Assembly (NCBI GenBank): GCA_000027065.2 | Contig: FN543093.2 | Coordinates: 2,980,074 to 3,044,073 of the forward strand | DNA length: 64,000 nucleotides | DNA from: Cronobacter turicensis z3032 | Lineage (GTDB): Bacteria; Pseudomonadota; Gammaproteobacteria; Enterobacterales; Enterobacteriaceae | Direction of reading: 5' to 3' | Shown here: positions 59,304 to 64,000 of the stretch, one piece after another | Layout: the number at the start of each line of letters is the position of its first letter | Position numbering within the stretch: the first letter of the stretch is position 1 | Notes under the pieces: model-generated | What the model was told of the DNA's origin: nothing | The model's input: the letters and a program-made list of their open reading frames with translations, nothing else | Databases searched by the model: none | Position numbers and translations under genes: made by a program

Positions 59304-60284
59304 TTATGCCGCTGTCTGCCAGAGAATGACAGCCGCGGTTACCAGCAGATTGATAAGCGTCAGAGGCAGGCACACTTTCCAGCCGAAGGACATTACCTGG
59401 TCATAACGAGGACGCGGTAATGCGGCGCGAATCAAAATAAACATCATCATGAAAAACGCGGTTTTCAGCGCGAACCAGATGAAAGGCGGTAACCAGGGGC
59501 CCTGCCAGCCACCGAAGAACAGCGTCACGATAAGCGCGGAAACGGTCACAATCCCGATATATTCGCCCACGAAGAACAGACCGAACTTCATGCCGGAATA
59601 TTCGATATGGTAACCGTCAGCCAGTTCCTGCTCCGCTTCCGGCTGGTCAAACGGGTGACGGTGACACACCGCAACGCCTGCGATAGCGAAAGTGATGAAG
59701 CCAAAGAACTGCGGGATCACGTTCCAGAGATGCGCCTGGTTGTTGACGATATCGGTCATGTTGAACGACCCCGCCTGCGCCACAACGCCCATCAGCGAGA
59801 GACCGAGGAACACTTCGTAGCTCAGCGTCTGCGCAGAAGCACGCATCGCGCCCAGCAGCGAGTATTTGTTGTTGCTCGACCAGCCGGCGAACAGCACCGC
59901 GTAGACGCCAAGGCCCGCCATCATCAGGAAGAAGAGGATCCCAATATTGAGATCCGCCACCACCCAGGTGGGGCTCACAGGCACAATCGCGAACGCCAGT
60001 AGCAGCGAGGTGAACGCGATCATCGGCGCCAGCGTAAAGATGACGCGGTCAGAGAAGCGCGGGATCCAGTCCTCTTTAAAGAACATTTTGATCATGTCCG
60101 CGACCAGCTGGAGCGAACCGCCCCAGCCAACGCGGTTCGGCCCATAACGGTTCTGGAAGAGGCCGAGCAGACGGCGCTCCCCAAAACTCATGAACGCGCC
60201 GCAGCTCACGACCACCAGCAGAATGACCACCGCTTTCAGGATGCTGAGCAGGATCTCGATAACATCCGGTGTCAACCAACTCAT
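59304..60284 (-). CDS. nuoH: NADH-quinone oxidoreductase subunit H
   Basis: A 326-residue complex I membrane subunit that forms most of the quinone chamber. Conserved loop [23 protein letters not shown] is split here by its motif core ERRLLG and GPNRVG, and the acidic loop [17 protein letters not shown] lies between helices 5 and 6. It overlaps nuoG by four bases. Confidence 0.96.
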   Translation of the reverse strand: MSWLTPDVIEILLSILKAVVILLVVVSCGAFMSFGERRLLGLFQNRYGPNRVGWGGSLQLVADMIKMFFKEDWIPRFSDRVIFTLAPMIAFTSLLLAFAIVPVSPTWVVADLNIGILFFLMMAGLGVYAVLFAGWSSNNKYSLLGAMRASAQTLSYEVFLGLSLMGVVAQAGSFNMTDIVNNQAHLWNVIPQFFGFITFAIAGVAVCHRHPFDQPEAEQELADGYHIEYSGMKFGLFFVGEYIGIVTVSALIVTLFFGGWQGPWLPPFIWFALKTAFFMMMFILIRAALPRPRYDQVMSFGWKVCLPLTLINLLVTAAVILWQTAA

Positions 60285-63007
60285 TGCGCAGCCTCCTGCA
60301 GATTTTCAAGACGAGCGCCAGCCATGACAGGCGCGATGCCCGGCATCCCCATCGGCAGACCAACCTGCCCTTCCGTCAGTCCTTCAGACAGCTGCAACGG
60401 CAGCGTGATAGTCTGGCCTTCATAGTTGAAGGAGACTTTCGCGCCCGCGTTGACGCCAAGCTTCGCGGCATCTGCCGGATTCAGGCGGATATACGGCTGC
60501 GGCATGCGGCTCTGGAAGACCGGCGAACGCTGCGACAGCTCATCGCTGCCGAACAGGTGGTAATAAGGCGCGATACGCCACTGGCCATCCTGCGGCGCGA
60601 AACGCTGCGGTACGGTCGTGAAGTAGTCGATAGCGCCCTCGCCCGCCTCAATGAGACGCACGCCCGGATCGCCGTGACGCAGGTGCCCGCCCACTTCGTC
60701 CTGGAATTTGTTCCAGGCCTGCGGGGAGTTCCAGCCCGGCGCCCAGGCGAACGGCACCTGAGAACGCGGCGCGTCCGGATGGTTGTTCCCTTCCATTGAG
60801 AAGGAGAACATGGTGTCTTTATCCTGCGGCTGACGCGGCTCGTGAACGCTGATGTTCGCGCGCATCGCGGTGCGACCGCTGTAACGATGCGGTTCGCGCG
60901 CCAGTTTCTGGCCGCGGATGCGGAAATTCGCGTCCGGCGCGGCGTCTTTAATGCCCGCCAGGTGCGGCAGTTTCGCGATGCAGGCGTCGATCACGTGGTC
61001 GAGCTGCGTCCAGTCCGGATGGCGGTTTTCCAGCGTGCTGTGCAGCGAATGCAGCCAGCGCCAGCTTTCCAGCATGGTCACGGTGTTGTCATAGTATGAC
61101 GGGTCATAAACCTGGAAGAAGCGCTGCGCGCGGCCTTCGTTGTTGATGACCGTGCCGTCGCTTTCAGCGAAGCTCGCGGTGGAGAGCACGAGATGCGCGT
61201 GATCCATGATAGCGGTGCGCTGATGATCGATTACCATCACCAGCGGCGCTTTCGCAAGCGCGGCGTCCACACGTGCCGCCGAGGCGTGACGGTGCAGATC
61301 GTTTTCCAGCACGATAACGGCGTCAGCGCTGCCGGTTTCCAGCTCGTTCAGCGCGTCGTCAAGCGAACCGCCGCCAATCATGCCGAGGCCGACGCTGTTA
61401 ACCGCGCGGGCGATCAGGGTGATCCCCACATCCGCGCCGCGGCCTTTCAACGCTTTCGCGACGTTCGCGGCCGCCTGGATCACTTCCACGCTGCCAGCGT
61501 TGGTGCCGGAGATAATCAGCGGCTTCTTCGCCCCTGCCAGCGCCTGAACAATCACGTCGACTTTGTTTTGCAGGTCGCGATCCAGCCCGTCGACCGCAGG
61601 CGATGCGGTATCCAGCGCGTTGGCGATAGCAAAACCGAGACGCGCCTGATCTTCCACAGGCGCGCGATAGGTCCACGCGGCAATATCGTCCAGACGGGTG
61701 CTGTCGACGTTAGTCACGAACAGCGGATGTTTGGCACGCTGGCCGATGTTCAGGATGGCCGCGATCTGCCAGTCAGCTACTTTCTGGGCCGCCGCCATTT
61801 CGCGCGCTTTGCCTTTCACTGCCTGACGAACCGCCAGCGCCACGCGCGCGCCGGTCTGGGTGATGTCTTCGCCCAGAATCAGCACGGCATCGTAAGATTC
61901 AATCTCACGCAGCGCCGGAGTGCGAATGCCGCTTTCGCGCAGCACTTTCAGCATCAGTTGCAGACGTTCCTGCTCGCCCGCCGCGATGCCGGTATAGAAG
62001 TTTTCCGCCCCGACCAGTTCGCGCAGCGCGAAGTTGCTCTCAACGCTCGCGCGCGGGGAGCCGATACCGATGACTTTCTTCGACTGGCGCAGAATATCCG
62101 CCGCGCCCTGCATCGCCTGCTCGGCGTTCAGGGTGATCAGGTCATCGCCACGGCGCTGAACCGGACGACGCGGACGGTCTTTCAGATTGACGTAGCCGTA
62201 GCCGAAACGGCCGCGGTCGCACAGGAAGTAGTGGTTAACGGTACCGTTGTAGCGGTTTTCGATACGACGCAGCTCGCCATAGCGTTCGCCAGGGCTGGTG
62301 TTGCAGCCCAGCGAGCATTGCTGGCAGATGCTCGGCGCAAACTGCATATCCCATTTACGGTTGTAGCGCTCGGAGTGCGTTTTATCGGTGAATACGCCGG
62401 TCGGGCAGATTTCGACCAGGTTACCGGAGAATTCGCTCTCAAGCGTACCGTCTTCCGGACGACCGAAATAGACGTTGTCATGCGCGCCGTAAACACCAAG
62501 ATCGGTGCCGTCAGCGTAATCTTTGTAGTAACGCACGCAACGATAGCAGGCGATGCAGCGGTTCATCTCATGATTGATGAACGGCCCCAGATCCTGATTG
62601 CGGTGAGTACGCTTGGTGAAGCGGTAGCGACGGAAGCTATGGCCGGTCATCACCGTCATATCCTGCAGGTGGCAGTTGCCGCCCTCTTCACAGACCGGAC
62701 AGTCGTGCGGGTGGTTGGTCATCAGCCACTCCACGACGCTTTCGCGGAACTGTTTCGCTTCGTTGTCGTCAATAGAGATAAAGGTTCCATCGGATGCCGG
62801 CGTCATGCAGGACATCACCAGGCGACCACGGGTATCTTCCGCGTTCTGATATTGCTTCACCGCGCACTGGCGGCAGGCACCAACGCTACCCAGCGCCGGA
62901 TGCCAGCAAAAATAAGGAATATCGAGGCCGAGCGACAGACATGCCTGCAGCAGGTTGTCCGCGCCGTCTACCTCATATTCTTTGCCGTCTACATGAATCG
63001 TAGCCAT
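60281..63007 (-). CDS. nuoG: NADH-quinone oxidoreductase subunit G
   Basis: A 908-residue iron-sulfur subunit of the complex I peripheral arm, same length as E. coli. An N-terminal 2Fe-2S ferredoxin domain (C in [16 protein letters not shown]), a His-Cys3 cluster region ([16 protein letters not shown]), a CxxCxxC cluster ([11 protein letters not shown]), and the additional N7 cluster (CQQCSLGCN) are present. The C-terminal part is molybdopterin-oxidoreductase-like without cofactor. ATG 63007 gives [15 protein letters not shown]; an ATG three codons earlier is rejected. Confidence 0.96.
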   Translation of the reverse strand: MATIHVDGKEYEVDGADNLLQACLSLGLDIPYFCWHPALGSVGACRQCAVKQYQNAEDTRGRLVMSCMTPASDGTFISIDDNEAKQFRESVVEWLMTNHPHDCPVCEEGGNCHLQDMTVMTGHSFRRYRFTKRTHRNQDLGPFINHEMNRCIACYRCVRYYKDYADGTDLGVYGAHDNVYFGRPEDGTLESEFSGNLVEICPTGVFTDKTHSERYNRKWDMQFAPSICQQCSLGCNTSPGERYGELRRIENRYNGTVNHYFLCDRGRFGYGYVNLKDRPRRPVQRRGDDLITLNAEQAMQGAADILRQSKKVIGIGSPRASVESNFALRELVGAENFYTGIAAGEQERLQLMLKVLRESGIRTPALREIESYDAVLILGEDITQTGARVALAVRQAVKGKAREMAAAQKVADWQIAAILNIGQRAKHPLFVTNVDSTRLDDIAAWTYRAPVEDQARLGFAIANALDTASPAVDGLDRDLQNKVDVIVQALAGAKKPLIISGTNAGSVEVIQAAANVAKALKGRGADVGITLIARAVNSVGLGMIGGGSLDDALNELETGSADAVIVLENDLHRHASAARVDAALAKAPLVMVIDHQRTAIMDHAHLVLSTASFAESDGTVINNEGRAQRFFQVYDPSYYDNTVTMLESWRWLHSLHSTLENRHPDWTQLDHVIDACIAKLPHLAGIKDAAPDANFRIRGQKLAREPHRYSGRTAMRANISVHEPRQPQDKDTMFSFSMEGNNHPDAPRSQVPFAWAPGWNSPQAWNKFQDEVGGHLRHGDPGVRLIEAGEGAIDYFTTVPQRFAPQDGQWRIAPYYHLFGSDELSQRSPVFQSRMPQPYIRLNPADAAKLGVNAGAKVSFNYEGQTITLPLQLSEGLTEGQVGLPMGMPGIAPVMAGARLENLQEAAQ

Positions 63008-63061
63008 AGTCAGCATGCTTCCAGTTGGCCTGGCGCGAGCCAGGCGTTAATCAAAATGCTT

Positions 63062-64000
63062 TTACCAGCGCGTCTTGAGCAGGTTCGGCTGAATACCATT
63101 AATGGCACGGGTGTTGCCGGGGCTCTGCTTAATGCCCGCTTCGAATTCGTCACGGAAATATTTAATGGCGCTCTGAAGTGGCTCTACGGCACCTGGCGCA
63201 TGGGCACAGAACGTTTTACCCGGGCCCAGGAAGCGGCAGAGCTGCTCCAGGGTTTCGATATCCCCCGGCTGCCCTTCGCCGCGCTCCAGCGCGCGCAGGA
63301 TTTTAACGCTCCACGGCAGGCCGTCACGGCACGGCGTACACCAGCCGCAGGACTCGCGCGCGAAGAACTCTTCCAGGTTACGTACCAGCGACACCATATT
63401 GATTTCGTGGTCGACGGCCATCGCCAGCGCAGTGCCAAGACGGCTGCCCGCTTTACCGATGCTGGCGAACTCCATCGGGAGATCGAGGTGCGCGTCGGTC
63501 AGGAAATCTGTCCCCGCGCCGCCCGGCTGCCAGGCTTTGAATGTCAGGCCGTCACGCATGCCGCCCGCGTACTCTTCAAGGATTTCACGCGCGGTAGTGC
63601 CGAACGGCAGCTCCCAGACGCCCGGGTTTTTCACGCGCCCGGAGAAGCCCATCAGTTTGGTGCCTTTGTCTTCGCTGGTCGACAGGCCCTGATACCACTC
63701 CACGCCATTGGCGAGAATGGCCGGCACGTTGCACAGGGTTTCGACGTTGTTAACGCAGGTCGGTTTGCCCCATACGCCGCTGGACGCCGGGAACGGCGGC
63801 TTAGAACGCGGGTTGGCGCGACGGCCTTCCAGCGAGTTGATAAGCGCCGTCTCTTCGCCGCAGATATAGCGGCCCGCCCCGGTGTGCACGAAGAGTTCAA
63901 AATCGAACCCCGAGCCGAGAATATTTTTACCAAGCAGCCCGGCTTCGGTCGCTTCCGCGATAGCGCGGCGCAGACGTTCGGCGGCTTCGATATACTCGCC
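63062..64000 (-). CDS. nuoF: NADH-quinone oxidoreductase subunit F (partial)
   Basis: The C-terminal 312 residues of the NADH-binding subunit; the 5' end lies beyond the right edge. It starts in frame at the window end with [17 protein letters not shown]. The FMN/NADH-binding Gly-rich region ([19 protein letters not shown]) and the N3 4Fe-4S motif ([11 protein letters not shown], with a distal Cys in FCAHAPGAV) are present. NuoF accepts hydride from NADH and passes electrons through FMN to the cluster chain. 54 bp separates it from nuoG. Confidence 0.96.
   Translation of the reverse strand, partial: GEYIEAAERLRRAIAEATEAGLLGKNILGSGFDFELFVHTGAGRYICGEETALINSLEGRRANPRSKPPFPASSGVWGKPTCVNNVETLCNVPAILANGVEWYQGLSTSEDKGTKLMGFSGRVKNPGVWELPFGTTAREILEEYAGGMRDGLTFKAWQPGGAGTDFLTDAHLDLPMEFASIGKAGSRLGTALAMAVDHEINMVSLVRNLEEFFARESCGWCTPCRDGLPWSVKILRALERGEGQPGDIETLEQLCRFLGPGKTFCAHAPGAVEPLQSAIKYFRDEFEAGIKQSPGNTRAINGIQPNLLKTRW

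Noticed and set aside
1..64000. CRISPR array, prophage, integrase, IS element or tRNA
   Set aside because: No regularly spaced repeats, transposase or integrase motifs, or tRNA cloverleaf were recognised in either strand by eye; a dedicated search would be needed to exclude a tRNA or a short remnant.

Overview
The window is chromosomal DNA of a GC-rich enterobacterium (Enterobacterales, Enterobacteriaceae). It carries near full-length orthologues of E. coli genes in a largely E. coli-like order: apbE-ada-alkB-yojI, ompC/micF, rcsDB/rcsC, gyrA, ubiG, nrdAB-yfaE, glpTQ, yfaY-yfaZ, menFDHBCE, elaABC and nuoF-N. Codon use and the GC-rich intergenic repeats suggest a Cronobacter/Enterobacter-type genome. 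The genus is inference, because no rRNA or other marker gene lies in the window.

Left part (1-6402), the accessory region. It holds a QseBC/PmrAB-like two-component system with candidate operators, a secreted DUF4142 protein and the Nudix hydrolase NudI. Next comes a two-gene cassette, a heme-oxygenase-like iron oxidase followed by an EamA/DMT exporter, with a CRP-like site upstream. A small KTSC-domain protein follows. The oxidase/exporter pair is the best candidate for an undescribed small-molecule system in the window.

6406-12262: the nitric oxide detoxification module norVW and divergent norR, with a sigma-54 promoter and three GT-N7-AC NorR sites, then a SulP anion transporter. 12339-18124: yojI, alkB, ada, apbE and ompC, all on the minus strand. 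18457-22287: micF sRNA, rcsD and rcsB. 22466-28146: rcsC and gyrA (minus). 28306-33159: ubiG, then nrdAB-yfaE behind DnaA and NrdR boxes. 33251-37854: glpTQ, yfaY and yfaZ (minus).

37995-43909: a tricarboxylate uptake module, tctDE (sensor pair) divergent from tctCBA (tripartite transporter), then a DUF2238 membrane protein. In E. coli K-12 this interval holds nudI, ais, the arn lipid A modification operon and pmrD. 43886-50914: the complete menaquinone cluster menF-D-H-B-C-E. 51018-52837: elaB, elaA and elaC. 52890-64000: complex I genes nuoN back to nuoF, with nuoF running off the window.

Functionally the window is rich in envelope stress control (Rcs, OmpC/MicF), anaerobic and nitrosative respiration (men, nuo, nor), DNA precursor supply and topology (nrd, gyrA), alkylation repair (ada, alkB) and carboxylate or glycerol-phosphate uptake. 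No rRNA, tRNA, CRISPR array, insertion sequence or prophage was recognised.
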